From positions 23,253,398 to 23,317,397 of the forward strand of contig CP099841.1 in NCBI GenBank assembly GCA_030062745.1: a stretch of DNA of 64,000 bases, written 5' to 3'. Within the stretch, counting starts at the first letter, position 1. Each line of letters begins with the position of its first letter. The notes below the pieces were generated by a model. That model worked only from the letters and a program-made list of their open reading frames with translations, searched no databases and was not told the origin of the DNA. The position numbers were made by a program, and so were the translations under genes. Shown piece by piece: positions 1 to 13,300 of the stretch. This DNA is from Capitulum mitella. Its lineage: Eukaryota; Arthropoda; Thecostraca; Pollicipedomorpha; Pollicipedidae.

Positions 1-3000
1 GAGCGCGGCGAACGGCCGTGCCGGTCACTCCGTCACTGTCGAGCCTCATGAAAAGTGCGTCCCTGATCTGAAACGAGATTGTCGAGGAGAGATTGCTGAG
101 GACTGACGCGCTGCCGAGTGGGAAGGTGGCGCTCTGTCGGCCGAGGAGGCTCTCCGTGTCGGCCGTCTGAACAGCAGGGCACCATCCGTCCGGTCTGGCT
201 GCACGAGGATAGGCCGGGACGTCCCCAGACCGGTTCATCCGGTCTGACTGCACGAGGACAGGCCGGGACGTCCCCGGCCGGTGGGTGGTCCGTACTGTTC
301 GGCCGCGCCTCCCAGCACGGTGTCCGCTCTGTTGACGGCCGGCGTCAGCGAGCCGACCAAACTTCGCCGCTCCGGCGGCGGGCGATGTCCGGCCGGCCGC
401 CCTGCCTGACGCCGCAGGGAGAGGTCAGCTGAGATCGGACGGACAGTAGATCCGTAGTCTGCGTCTCCCTCTGTGCTGGCGTCCAGCTGTACGCTGTCCC
501 GCCCTTCTCTGCCTCTTGTCCTCACCACTTTCCTATTGTTATCTTCTCCCAGCCCCCCGTACTTGCCACTTTCCGCTTTGTTTTACTATTTGCCTGCCTT
601 TGTCTCACTTGTTCTGCATCTTTCCCTCAACGTACCTCCGTGTCCCACTTTTGTGGTTTCCTCTCTTACTTCCTTGTTTTGTCTGTATGCCTTCATATCT
701 CTTGTGTTGTCCGTTTGATCCTTGGAAACTCTTGGTAAGCCAGAGCGGACATTTCGGGATGAGCCCTAGTGAAGCGGAGCTGTCGTGTTCCAGCGCATTT
801 TCATTGGGCTAGAATTTAATTGTTCGGGCAGATGTTGTCCGAATCTGAATTTGCTGGTTCCTTCGGTGAAGGCAGGTCAGTGCACGGCTCAGGATAGATA
901 GCACACTCACGTCTGCATAGGTTTGTGTTTTGTTCCGGTTCATCTGACGGTGACGCTGCATGCCACGTCAAATATTAGGCTGGCTGGGCTCTGTCTGGTG
1001 GTTGTCTGTCTGTCTGTCTGTCTAGCTCGTTTGTGTTAGGAATGCCGATCGAAGCTTTTACGTCATTAGTTTTGCGTGGTTCAGCTCGCATCTTGGCAGG
1101 GTTGGCAGGTTGAAACCACCGGTTTCAGCCGGTTAAAACCGGCCGGCTAAAAGTTACGGTGTTAGAAAATGGCAAAAAATGGAAGAAAATATTTCAGTGT
1201 TAATTTCATTATGGTAGGGACCCTTTTATGCGTTTCATGATAAATAATGGCATGGCCACGTCTTCTGTACGTAAAATGTAAAATACGTGAGAATTGTGGC
1301 CATATTTTGTACAACTCGCTCAAAAAAGTGGTAGATACAAAATCTGTGGTAAACTAAAGACATAGAACAATGTGTTTAAGCTCATTCGGTGAGCAAGAAC
1401 AGGGTGTCTCAGGATCCCATGAGCAGTGGCACATCGGAGTCTGGTGAATAAATGCGCATCGAAACAATTAAAACAAATGTTTTACATGTTGTTAACAAAG
1501 TATTTAATTCTCATGCAGAAAATGGGCCAATAAATTGTTCATTCATCAACACAAATTACAGATTGCTCGAAACCATACTAATGAATGCAATCTTTACAGT
1601 CAAATTAATCTGCCTAGCCGTATTGCTACTCATTGAGACAAACACTGAAGACCGTTTTCACAACACGGTAATGTGTCCTAGCCAAGGATGACTGGGGCGT
1701 AGCAACTTGTGTTCCAACATATTCCGAAGGTTAAAACAAAGAAGTTTTAAAGGTTAAGTTAGGTATAAAGTAACACAGTTCTCTCCGTATGCTAGCTGTA
1801 TATTACTTCATGGTTGTACCCTGTCCTTCCCTGTTCCCACGCATAACATTTCCACTGACTGGTTGGGAATAATTTACAGAAAGTATGTTGCCTGCAGTAG
1901 ACCAGTTCATGTTTAATGTGGCGAGTTTCGGCATTAAAATGCTCTATTTTCCTCAAGCTATTTTGGCAAAACGCTTAGTTAATTAGAAATAAAGTAGAAT
2001 GAAGGCGGCAAGTGGCAGAAAAGAACTTGTCTAGTCGGAGTGCCAACCCTGCATTTTAGACTTTCTGAGGGAGTGAAGTAATCCTAAACATCGTATTTCT
2101 ATAGTGAAGTTGAGGTTTATGCATTCACCAGGCGCTTTACATCGTTTCCTCCGTAATGGGAACGTTATTGTATCTTACAAAGAATGTCTGGTCCCCATTT
2201 TTCCGAAATCTATGCTCCGCGGGGATTCCCGTTTCCAGCTTTCGATTTTCCGCCTGAGGCCTGCGTGCTTTTGTTCGGTGTAGTACGCCTCTGGGGCGAT
2301 GCTCTTCACAGGGCGCATTTTCCGGCTGTAGGCAACGGATAAGTATTTCTGCGTCTTTCAGGGCCGAAAGGCGGCATAGCCGTAGTGGATTTGAAAAGCT
2401 CTTCATCGGAACCGATGCATTTATCTCTCCGACCACCGCTTCTCTCTTATTTTATTTCCCTGTTCCTCTGACGTCTGAATACGTTTTATATGATCTTGAT
2501 TGCCGTTGCCAACCGTTCTTCTTGACAACTATGCGGTCGTTGGAGGCCTTAAGTTGTTACTAGCTATATGTTGCGTTCCGTTTTTTCTGTTCTTTGAATT
2601 TATTCCCCCCTCGGTAAGCATTTGCGACGTCCGGGTTGGGAGCCGGCTGGAGTGCTGCTCCAGCGCAGGCCTAAACATGTCGACTTCGATCTAGCCCTGC
2701 TACAGGCCATGCGGCTCTCCATTTTTTGGAACCATTCGTAATCTGTCTCCCCAGACTTCATCGACCCAACCCCCGTCCTGGGTCGCATAGCTCCATGTTT
2801 TATACCTCTGTCCTCCCCGCGACTGGCAGTTCTCTACTCGGCCCCTCCTTGTGGCCTGGCAGCCCTCCACTGGGCCCCTGTCCGTGCCCTAACAGTCCTC
2901 CATTGGGCTCCTCTGCGTGACCAGGCAGCTGTCCTCTCGGACCCTCTCCGTGCCCTGGTAGTCCTTCACTCGGCTTCTCTCTTTGACCCGGCAGCTCTTC

Positions 3001-4234
3001 ACTCGGCTCCTCTCTCTGACCCGGCAGCTCTTCACTCGGCCCCTCACCCAGGCCCGACGCCTCCGCTGAGCATTTCCCCGTGTCCCGGCAGTGTTCCGCA
3101 CCATCTCCGGTGCTGGCCAACGACGTCGGCGGTCCGAGTAGGACCCGGCGGCCGTCCTCTGCGTTTACGAGTCGGCGGGCCCACGTCGGCGGTTCGGCCG
3201 TCCCGGCGACTTTTCTCTGCGTTTACGAGTCGGCCCGCGATCCGATCCGTGGCCAGCTGTCGCGGGGTCGCCCCGGCGCACGTCATGCTGGGTGGCACCA
3301 GCCGGCGGCGGCCGGCGCCGGCCAGTGCCGCCCGCCCGTCAGCCGAGGGCGACGTTAAAAGTCTGCGCCCCCGGCGGGGAATTACCGGCCGATTGGGTCA
3401 CGTGCCGGAACCGACGCGACGCTGTGGTATTCAGTCCGCTCTCGGGTTGCCTTCGGCTCGTCGTTGGCGTCGACGCGCCGACGTCGATCCTCATTTGACG
3501 TCGTCGTCGTCGTTCTTTTTGTTTTGTTTTGTTCGTTGACTCGCGGTCCTCGAGATCTTTTCGACAGCGTCCGTTCACCAGACGCCGTACTGCTGTCCTT
3601 GTCCATTGCTACCTGGTGGCACTGACGGCCACGCTCTGGACGCCGCCCCGGCCGGACCGGCTCCATTCTGACTCGAGCGTCCAGACTGATGCACGGACCG
3701 GCCTGCGGTCCATCAGGCGAAACCTCGGAACCGTCAGGTTGGGCCGATTGGCTCTGGCCATCCTGTTTTGCGGCTGCCAGCTTCCCTTCGATCCCGCGGG
3801 TCGGACGTAGACGGACCGACGTGTCTGCTGAAACTCCGCTGGTAGTTGCCCCTGTTTGCGACGGCAACTACTTGGCTAATTGCAATGAACTCTGTGGAAT
3901 GTTTGCCCTTAGAAGAGCAGTGTAACGCTGGGTTGTTGTCAAGTCCTAGCTAATTGCACCTTCCCGCGGGCATGTGACTGGGAGAAAGGTCACGTCGGGT
4001 CACCGTCAGCATTTGTGCTCAGGGCTGTTGCGCTTACACCTGCTGAAGTGTGCAGTTGGTCTGTCTGCGTGCAGTAACACATGCGTACCGTTCACTTCTC
4101 AAAGCAACAAAGCACGGCAGCATCATTGAGTGGATCCGGCGGCCGCAGTCCGCGTCAGGGCTGTTGCTGTTGAGCGCCGCGTGTGTGCTCGTTTGTGGCG
4201 CGCCAGTGACGTGGGTGCGCCGGCTCCGCCGCAG
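1..4234. other. Upstream region, probably intron 5' of the first recognised exon
   Basis: I found no supportable exon here. The exon at 4,235 begins with two bases of a split codon, so at least one more exon lies upstream, either in this stretch and missed or before position 1. About 3,050-4,230 and the first 450 bases are CpG-rich; 1,180-2,480 is AT-rich and gene-free. There is a short TCTG tetranucleotide run near 1,000-1,024 and a minisatellite at 2,829-3,055. Open frames in the CpG-rich part look like chance products of composition. Confidence 0.6.
2829..3055. repeat. Degenerate minisatellite, about 36-39 bp unit
   Basis: A pyrimidine-rich unit of the form 'cctggcagccctccactgggcccctgtccgtg' recurs about six times with drift. 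The last two units (CTTCACTCGGCTCCTCTCTC type) are the most alike. It lies in non-coding DNA. Confidence 0.7.
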
Positions 4235-4337
4235 ATCCGCAGAAGCTGTCGGCGGTGAGCGCGGCGACCGGCGAGGACCGCCGGAAGAGCTGGTCCGGCC
4301 GCAGCAGGGACCTCCAGGACGGCGGCCTCCGCAGCAG
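4235..4337 (+). CDS. RhoGEF exon 1 of those visible
   Basis: The acceptor CCGCCGCAG|AT and donor AGCAG|GTGAGA bound a Ser/Arg-rich segment containing KLSAVSAATGEDRRKSWSGR. It starts with two bases of a split codon and ends in phase 2, matching exon 2. RRKSWS resembles a basophilic kinase site. No domain is recognised; support is the open frame, clean splice sites and phase. Confidence 0.75.
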
Positions 4338-7300
4338 GTGAGACCGGACCCGGACGGCGGCCGGGGCGGCGTCACGCCGCTCGGCAGGGGAGCAAAACGG
4401 CAAACCGGGACGCTCTTAGCGGAGATTCTCGGGAATGAGACTCAGAACACGGCTATGCAATTGGGCGGAATTTGCTGGTACGTGGCGTGCGGTGTGTGAT
4501 TATGCAGCATGTGTTTGCGACCTCGTATGTCGGCCATGTTTGTGTGCCAGCACATTAATTTGTCGTTAGCATGCAAATCAGCTCCGGATATCATTTCAGT
4601 CTGCCCATCAATGATTCAGGAGGATTCCTTCAATCCAGGGCTAACGATGTGCCATTTCGAGCAACGCTCACTAGCGTGACTAGCAGAGAGGGAGAAGTGC
4701 CCTCCTACTGCAGCTGCCGTCGCTATCTACCCCCCCCCCCGGCGGTGTGAGGATGCCGCTGTGGTTGTTCAGGCGTCAGTAATGGGCGGACGATGTCAAT
4801 TAGCCCGCTAACGGACTTGTCCGGCCGACCATCGGGCACGTATCGAGTGCGCATCGACCTCGTGCCGCGGCTCCGGCGCCCATTACGAGCTCTGTGGCTG
4901 CGCGCCGGCCGTGGGTTCTCTCGCCATTGCTCCTCCCACCCCGACTCTGCGGTCCGGTAGTCGCCGCGCTCGGCACGGAGCGAGCATGGTCCGGCTGGCC
5001 GCCGTGCCGGCCGTCACCGGAGCGTGACCGACCGGCCGCGGCGTGGTGTCGCCTGCTGGGAGGCGTGTCTCTCGTCCGAGAGCGACTGATCTCCGCTGGC
5101 TGGACCAGGCCGGGACTGGATACTTGTGCTGGCTGCTGGACGTTGAAGCAGGGGAAGGGTGTTGAAAGGGAGCAGGCAGTTTTGCAGGCCTGGAAATACA
5201 TGGTCCCGTGTTAGTTTTTACAACGGACAAACTTAGTACATACTGCATATGTACCAATGCTGATCCATGCGTCTTACGTTATTCCTCTCAGCATGCCTCC
5301 GAGTAAATAATTTTGCCGGTGCCGTCAGAACCCGGAAGTGAGTTTTCCAGCGCCGGCTCGGGTAATGTTCGCTGGCCCCGGTTGAGAGCCGGCATGGGTG
5401 GGCTGGGAGATCCGCGAGATGCGTCCGGAAGCGGCGCACGGAATGCCAAGCGGAGACTGCGTCGGCCGCGCGGTGGTCGGTGCGAGACCGTCGGCGGCGC
5501 CGATCGATGTGACATTTCCCGGTCGCCGGCCGATCCTGCCGAACGATCGCCGCGGCGTGCGCCCGCTAATGAGGGCGCCGCGTAGACGGCAGCTGCGACC
5601 GCGACATTGCGGCCGTTGCTGAGGGGCAGGCATGGCTGGCTGGCGCCCCCGTTCGATTCCTGCCTGACGGCGGCCGTCCCTGGTGTTTGCCGGGGTCTCA
5701 GCCTCAGCAGTTTGGACTTTGATGTCGGGTGTGCTGATGGGTGGTGGTTACGGCGGCGGTCCCTGGTGTATGCCGCGGTCTCAGCCTCAGTAGTTTGGAC
5801 TCTGATGTCGTGTGTGCTGATTGGTGAGATGTGGCTGGTCACGGAGGCCGTCCCTTGTGTTAACCTCAGTCTCAGCCTCAGTAGTTGGGACTCCGATGTC
5901 ATTTGTGTTGAGGGGTGAGGTGTGGTTGGTTGCTGCGGCCGTCCCTGGTCTGTGCCGCAGTCTCAGCCTCAGCAGTGTGGACTCTGATATCGTGTGTTGA
6001 GGGGTGAGGTGTGGCTGGTTACGGCGGCCGTCCCTGGTCTGTGCCGCAGTCTCAGCCTCAGCAGTGTGGACTCAGATGTCGTGTGTTGAAGGGCGAGGTG
6101 TGGCTGGTTACGGCGGCCGTCCCTGGTCTGTGCCGCAGTCTCAGCCTCAGCAGTTTGGACTCTGAACCGGACGACTCCAGTCCGGCCGGCCAGCCGCGGA
6201 ACGCCGCTAAACAAGGTGAGCCACGGCGTATAGCGCAGCGCCTCTCAGCGATAACGTGGCCCTCACTTGTTTTCGGAGTCAAGTGGTGACGGCCCGCAGC
6301 AGCGTATTGAATGAAGTCGCCATGACTGAGGGAGCAGTCGGGTGTTGAGTGCCTCGCTGATCCGTACGTTTTTGCGTCAGCTGACGTACGTTGACCAGGG
6401 TTGGCATTCTCATGGGATGTAACCGCGCGGTGTACCACCACGCTTAATTTTGCACGAATAGCTAAATTATTGTGAAGCTTGTGACTTTTGCGCCTTGTTT
6501 TATTATCCAGGGAAGTACGTGGGAAGCTGACGGTTCGCCAGACGAAACTGCCTGTGTCATGTTGAAGGAATCCAGTGTGAAATTAATTTGCTTTTTGTTT
6601 GGGACAGTTTGCTCTGACAGAATACTGTGTTATTGGAGCACTGTCTTTTAGATACTCTCAGATTGCCCTGTTCATAATATCGCCTCTGGTTTGCTGTAAA
6701 TTAAGAACATACTTAACAGTTTCTGGCGCCTCATTAGTATTCCCGCACTCACCGAGCCACTGTCGCCGACAAATTAGTCGCTGTCTGCAGATGAGAGCCG
6801 ACTGGGCGCCTCAGCAACCAGCGGCGTCAGCGCCAGCACCCAGGAGCTGCGCTGCTCTACGCAGGCGGACGGCGCCGGACTGCAGGTACGGGCTGCGCCG
6901 GGAGCTCAGGACGCGGCCGGCGATGCCGCGGGGCCGGCCGTCTGTCGGTTTACGTGACCCGGGCACCGCCCTGTCCCAGGGTGCTGTGTCCGGCGTGCCG
7001 GCTTTGGTCATGGCGCGCCACAGCGAACCTGTCGTCCTGCGGCAGTATGTCACGCAGTGGTGTGTGAGATATGTCTTAGTTGCACGAAGTGAGGTCTTTG
7101 CAAGTGACGAATCTGTAGGAAGGGACGACTGCTATCTGTTAGGTGTTCTCGGACCCAGCTTGTTGTTCGTGGCGTTTCTCGGCGAACGCCTTTCTACCGC
7201 CAGTTTTTCCCTCATTCTGTTATAGCCGGTCCCTTCCTGGCACAGTTCGTTCCTGTTTGGTGTACCTGGCCTCTTCCTTCCGTGTTTCATTTGATGTGTC

Positions 7301-10300
7301 GTCCACCATTCGTGGATGTCGCTGCCCATTTGTTCCCCGCGACTTACATTCCTCCCATCCATCTCACCCTTGTGTCCGCCCTCCGTTCTGGCCGTGGAGT
7401 TCCCGGCACCCCTTCTCCGCCTGCCCACCGTTCCACACCTCCCCTCCACCTCTCCACGCCGCCTGCGGCCGGTTACGGCGGCGCCTCTGCCGCGGCCGAC
7501 GGGCGCCGTGAGTGATGCCGGGGCGCGGACGGCCGTGCCGACCCATCAGCCGGCCGAATTCGCGCCGCCCGCCCGTTGATGGATGCCCCGACCGAGCGCC
7601 GGTTACCGCCCTCCTGTGACCGCCGGCCGGCCGCGCACCATCGACCTGCCGCCGGGACGGATCGCTGCCCGCGACGCCCCGAGACGCGCCCCGTATTCCC
7701 GCGGCCGCCACTCGTCTCGTGTCGTGGTGGCCGGCCTCAGCGGTCGTCCGTCTGGGCCGCTGGCGGCCGCACGGTCGGCTGCGGCCGCGGGCGGGGCCAG
7801 GCGCGGCTTTGGCGTCCTGCGGTTCTCCTTCCGCCCGTTACGATGTGTTGTCCTCGTTCGCGTGGTCTGCCATGTCCCTGCGTTCGCTGGACGTGTCTCA
7901 TTTTGTGTTGCGTTGACCGTTCACGCAGGCGGCTACTGTGATGCCCTGACTTGTTCGGTGCTTCGTTTTATCCCCTTGTTCGCCCAGTCCGTCGTGGCAC
8001 CTCGAGCTTGTGGTCGTTCGCCTGGTCAGACTCCTCGTCCGGTCCCCTGCTCCTGGTCGGTCCACGTCCTCTGGTCATCGGGCGTGTTATTGCATTATCC
8101 ACGTCCGCCCGCCATCCATCGCTGTTTGTCGCGTTCATCTGATCCTTACCACGCCGACTGACATATTGTCCTCCCCAGGGGAAACATGTCAGCACCCGTT
8201 CGACCGGCGCCGACCCGCGCGTCAAAATGCAAAAGTCCATTTCGACGCCGTCCATCCTGAGCTCCCGGGAGAGCACCGAGGTGGACGCCGGCAAACTGAC
8301 GTAAGTCCGCCGCCGGGCTCCGCCGGCAGAACGGCGTAAGCCCGCCGCGAGTGGCGTGGTTGAGGACGCGCTGAACTGGTCCGGCCGATGGTTTGCGCAG
8401 TCTGCTTGCTGCTGGGTGTGTGTGTGTGTGAAGCGCCCGGAGCGGGTGTGGTCTCTGCGAGCAGGGTAAGTGATGTGGTCCAGGCGGTGCCTGGAACGGC
8501 TGACGCGCTCGTCGTGCGAGATGTTGTGTCCCTGGTAGAGGTCGCTGCGGTTGCTGTTCGCTGTATTCTCTTGGTAGCTTTCTCCATGAAATCCCTTTTG
8601 TAAGATGTGACCGGCGTTTTTTGTGTAGTTGGAATGATAGTGTCAAACGACAGTCGGTTTCGTTTTTTTCTGGATGTCATATGCTTAGCCATACGACAGA
8701 TTACGGTTGCCAATTTTTATACAGTGGCCGCGCCCCTTGTTCCCCTCGCATTATGATTACATACCATAGTCACGTGTTGTACGACTCTGTGTCCTGCACC
8801 GTGCGAAAGGGTCCTATTGGTGCGTGCATGCGTGCAAAGGCTGCCGGCTCTGGTTGGTGGATCAGACCCCATGATAGGATTGTCCTTGACTCAGGTAGGG
8901 CCCTCCCCTGATCTCCCCGTACCGGTATTCCCGCCGGATCAGACACCGCCGATAGGGGGTTCCCCCATTTGAGACCTCAGCCCGGGCGGGGGCTCTGCCG
9001 GCCCAGGTTCCGATCAATAGCAGTTCTCCCCGGATCGAAGCTCGTTACTCGGCGTGCTCAGAGTCAGACGCCGAACTGCGCGGGCCGCTCCAGAGCCGGC
9101 CGCCGCCGCGGCCGATTGCAGGGGCGCCGCCTAATCTTGTTCTTATGGCCGTGCGTGGGCTGCGCGGCCCATTCGAAGCAGGGCGCCTCCGGCCGGGCGG
9201 ATGTTTCTGGCCAGATTTGTTTCGGGCGAGTTTGTGCGGTGGCGGCAGCGGAAGTCCGCCGGCGTGCCCGTTGGTGTTGAAGGGAGACTTCTCCGCGCGC
9301 TCAGTGGCTCATTTAATTTCGGGACTATCCTCAAACTGTTCTCTGCGCGTTCAGTGGTACATTTAATTTCGGGACTACCCTCAAAATTTCACTTAACAGC
9401 GCCAGGGGAAACGTTTCTGCTGCGTATGGGCCGTTAATTTTGTCTCGATTGTCGCTCGATGTTTTCCGTCGGTGACCAAACATCCCTGAATACGGTCTTA
9501 CTCGGTCTCTGCTGCTCAGCTGAGCTCTCACGTCGTCGCAGCCAAAGGACATATTGTCAAGGTCCTGATTTATCGTGGGAAATCCTCAGACGGCAGCATG
9601 AGTTTGCAGCTTCTGCAGCGCCAAGGATACCAATTTTTCGATTGTGTTGGGCTGGCAGCTCATGCCATCGGGAGATTGCGGGCCCACCGGCGTTGTAACA
9701 ACGCGTCACTGGGTTGTCAGGTAGACCGCGGTCGTGTAACAGGCTTTAAACGATACATCGCATCATGCAGCAAGCCTTTCTGCATTCGGGTTAGCCCGCT
9801 TATTCCTATGCATTAACAAAGCACCCTGGGCCGATGACATTTGCGTTACTGTCGCTGGCCCCCAGTTCCTTGCATTACCCATCGACAATTTCGTTTCCTT
9901 ACGCTAACCAACGCTGACGCCACAGATTTGCGTCACCGGTGCTTGTGTTGCCTGCCGCTGGTCTCCCCACGTCACCGGTGCTTGTGTTGCCTGCCGCTGG
10001 TCTCCCGACGTCACCGGTGCGGATAACCTGTTACTTGTATATCCAGCTTGCCTTCCCGCGCCTGGATACTTGGTGAGGAAATAGAGGAGAAGCAGTCTCC
10101 TCACGGCGGCCGGATGCTCGATACTAGAGACCGGAAGCGTTGGTTGGAGTGCCCCTTAAAAGGTTCCCTCAGCTGAAGTCTGTTATCCTCTAAAATCCGA
10201 GTAATTCTGGGGTCGACCCGCAGCGTTCTGGCCCCTGCAGCGGCTCCGGGTGGGATCCCTCCTCATCCGTCCCGTAAGCGGCTGCCCCGGGCGGCGGCCT

Positions 10301-13300
10301 CTGGCGTTTCAGAGCGCTCGTCTCCGGCCGGGCGCCCCCTGCCGGGAGGATTGTCCGCGCGACTGGAAACGCCGGCGGCGGGAGCGGGAGAACGGTGTTT
10401 TCGGACCGGTCGGCCGCGCGATTCGAGCCGGCTCTGCGCAGGCCGCCGTGCCGTCCGCGGAACGGATGACGGCCCATTGAGCCAGATAGCGTTGGGAGTG
10501 GGCTGCGGCTGTCTTGGCCGGGCCTGGAGCGGGCTCAGGCTTTCGATGACGGCCGTGCTGAAACTGAAAGGGATAAATGAATTCACCCCGTTCAGTGTTA
10601 TTATTTTTGGCGCTGGGTAAGGGTGGTGGTAGCGAATGTGTACCGCCGGCGGACGGGCAGCTTCCTCCCAGTCTGAGGTTGTCATCGTTCCATTAGATCA
10701 AACCAAGCCAGCATTTCTTTTCTGGTTCAGTCCTGACCACACCGCGCTGTCATCTGTCATGGAAAACAGCAAAACGGCATTACCAGTAGCGTCATTCCAC
10801 GTCAGACTACACAAGAAATGACCCGACCCCTTTCGGTTTTCATGAACTTTGAGGTGCTGATAATACCTATCGATAAATGGCCGGCCATGAATTTTTAGCC
10901 TGAGAGACCTCTGAGATAAAAATTGCAGGTCAGGAAAGGTCACTGATGCTTACAGATATTCCATGACTCAAATGCGTATAACTCGGTGGTAGATTATCAC
11001 AGAAAGGTTCGATTGGCGCCTTTTGAAAGAGAAATGTTCCAGCTTTCATACTTAAGTTCCTTTTCATGTTGATCTCAGGATGACTTGACCTGACCGGATG
11101 ACCTGACCAGGTCACATGGAACATTTTTATTTTTTCGTTTTTTTACCTTTGTTTTCAACCATGTTTGCCCACCGTGATGGTCACGAAAATGTAGCGCAAT
11201 GCGTTCTCAAATATCTTGTGGCGAAAAGCATTTCTCGTAAAACTGAAGCTTTTTTTCAGATACCTTGATTTTAATATTGCCAAGTGGCATTTGAGAAATA
11301 TGCCTTGCGGCTATTTGAGAATGTTCATTGGTTTCGCGATTTTCGTTTGTCCGATTGTTCTGTAATTTGATGTGCGCAGTGTCCTGTGTGCCTGCTACAA
11401 ATCAGCCTAGTCTTTAATTGCTGTACCCGAGAGGTCAAAGGTCATGACACTTCATTACCAATCGACCCTGCCATCCAGATCCGGCATACCCGTTTATCAC
11501 ACTTGCGCGGAAATGAGCGTATCCGGTGTTCTTAGGTCTTTTAGCCAATTGGGACAATCTTGGCGGGCATCGGGGCCTTTTGAAGGTTAAGTGGGATCAT
11601 TGACCACTTTTGACCTTGGATAACCTCCTTGGTTATCTGTTGGTTGGACTGTTCATAGCCTTTTCACGGCAGTGACTCCAAATTTCACATATATTGTTCA
11701 CGTATCGGAGAGAGTATCAAAGGTTTATTCCAACCTAGCTTCCGGCCAACTGAGCAGGCCGAATCATGTCAAAACATTAACATGTCAGAATGACTTGTGA
11801 GCCGTCTAACGGACACGAGATGAATGTAAATGACTCGATCCGTGCAAAATGGATGCGAAATTTGAAATCAGCGCTCCCCCCCCCAAAAAAAAAGATAAAT
11901 GATCCGAGGTCAAAACAGGGCATACGAGTTCAACCGATGTTAATGACCGTGGTTGACCTCCAAAGGCAACTGAGACGCAGCACGACGAAGATTATCTCAG
12001 ATGGCTTTGTGGCCTAAGAACACCCGACAGATTATTTTCGTACAAGTGTGAAGAACAGATGTGTCAGATTTGGATGACGGGTCAATTTGTGGTGGAATGT
12101 CATAACCTTCGATTTATCTGGTCATGCAGTTTGAAATTACGCTAATGTGTGAAACGCATGTGGAAAATTTGTCGGATAGCGTCAGGGCATTTTTCTCAAG
12201 CACCACTTGACAGCACTTCAGCCAGCATACCTGAAGATCATAGTGGGCGATAATGGTTAAAACCGAAATTGCTCCATGTAGCCTATTAATGTCAAAGGTT
12301 ATTTCTAGGTCACCGCGAAAATGAACTTATTTGTGAAAGTTGGAACATTTCTCTTCGAACGGCTCCATTCGCATCTTTCTCTTACAATCTGTTACCGAAT
12401 TATGGGCATTTAAATCATGCAGTGTCTGCAAAAATCGGTCGTCTTTCATGACCAGTAACTTTGACCTCAGTGGCCAACCAGAGCCAAAACTTGGTAGCTG
12501 ACCATTTTTCGATACGTGTTGTGAACATACCATACTTCATCAAAATCGAGAGGGGTCGGGTTATGTCTTGTGCGATTTGTCATGGACCCCGTAACAAGAC
12601 ATAGCTGAATGCCCGGACATTGAGACCTGTGTTCCTTAGTAGGTGACTAAAGCGTGGCGTGGTTTGGGTGTGCTTACCTTCGTTGTGCTGCCTAGCTGTG
12701 ACCGTTGTAGTGCCGCCGTCTCTGTGCCTGCGTGCCGTGCCGCCCGCGCCCGCCGAGGCCACCGCACGCTGCCGGGGTGTCAGTGTGTGCACGCGTGTCC
12801 GCCTGTGTCGCAGCGGCCTGCTCAGCAATGACTCGGACGACGAGGACGACCGGCAGGAGCTGGTGGCCATGCGCACCGCGCCTGCCGACAACTTCATCCG
12901 AGAGTGAGTGTCTCCGCCCGCGGCCGAGGGCGGGCCGAACGCCGGCGGCCGGAAAGGTCGCGCACAGTCGGCCCGAGAGCGGCGCAGACCAGGCGCTGGG
13001 CAGCGGGTCGTGAGGCGCGTGCTGACCGGGCTGGAGAAAGCGCGATACAGACGTGAAGCCTTGGGATGATTATTCGAGCGGTAGACCTCACACATCTCGT
13101 GCAGCGATTTACACGAATCGTGACCGGGACGTGCTAGGGAAACGGCTCGTCCGTTGGCTGTGCTATGCAAAGCTATTAATGTGCTGTGGTCTTGTGACTG
13201 AGAATACGTGGGGGCAGATGGCAGGGGCGAGAACGGGTGGACTTGTTTGGAAGTGTCCTACCGGTTGCGGGCTGATGCCCTTCGAGATTTTCAGTAAGCG

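Larger units (their letters stand above)
8301..12813. other. Long intron (4.5 kb) between exons 4 and 5
   Basis: No exon is supported. The intron holds a 54-bp direct duplication near 9,290-9,375, a 39-bp tandem repeat (9,931-10,020), CpG-rich sequence at 10,200-10,560, and an AT-rich foldback element (10,811-12,581). Confidence 0.65.
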
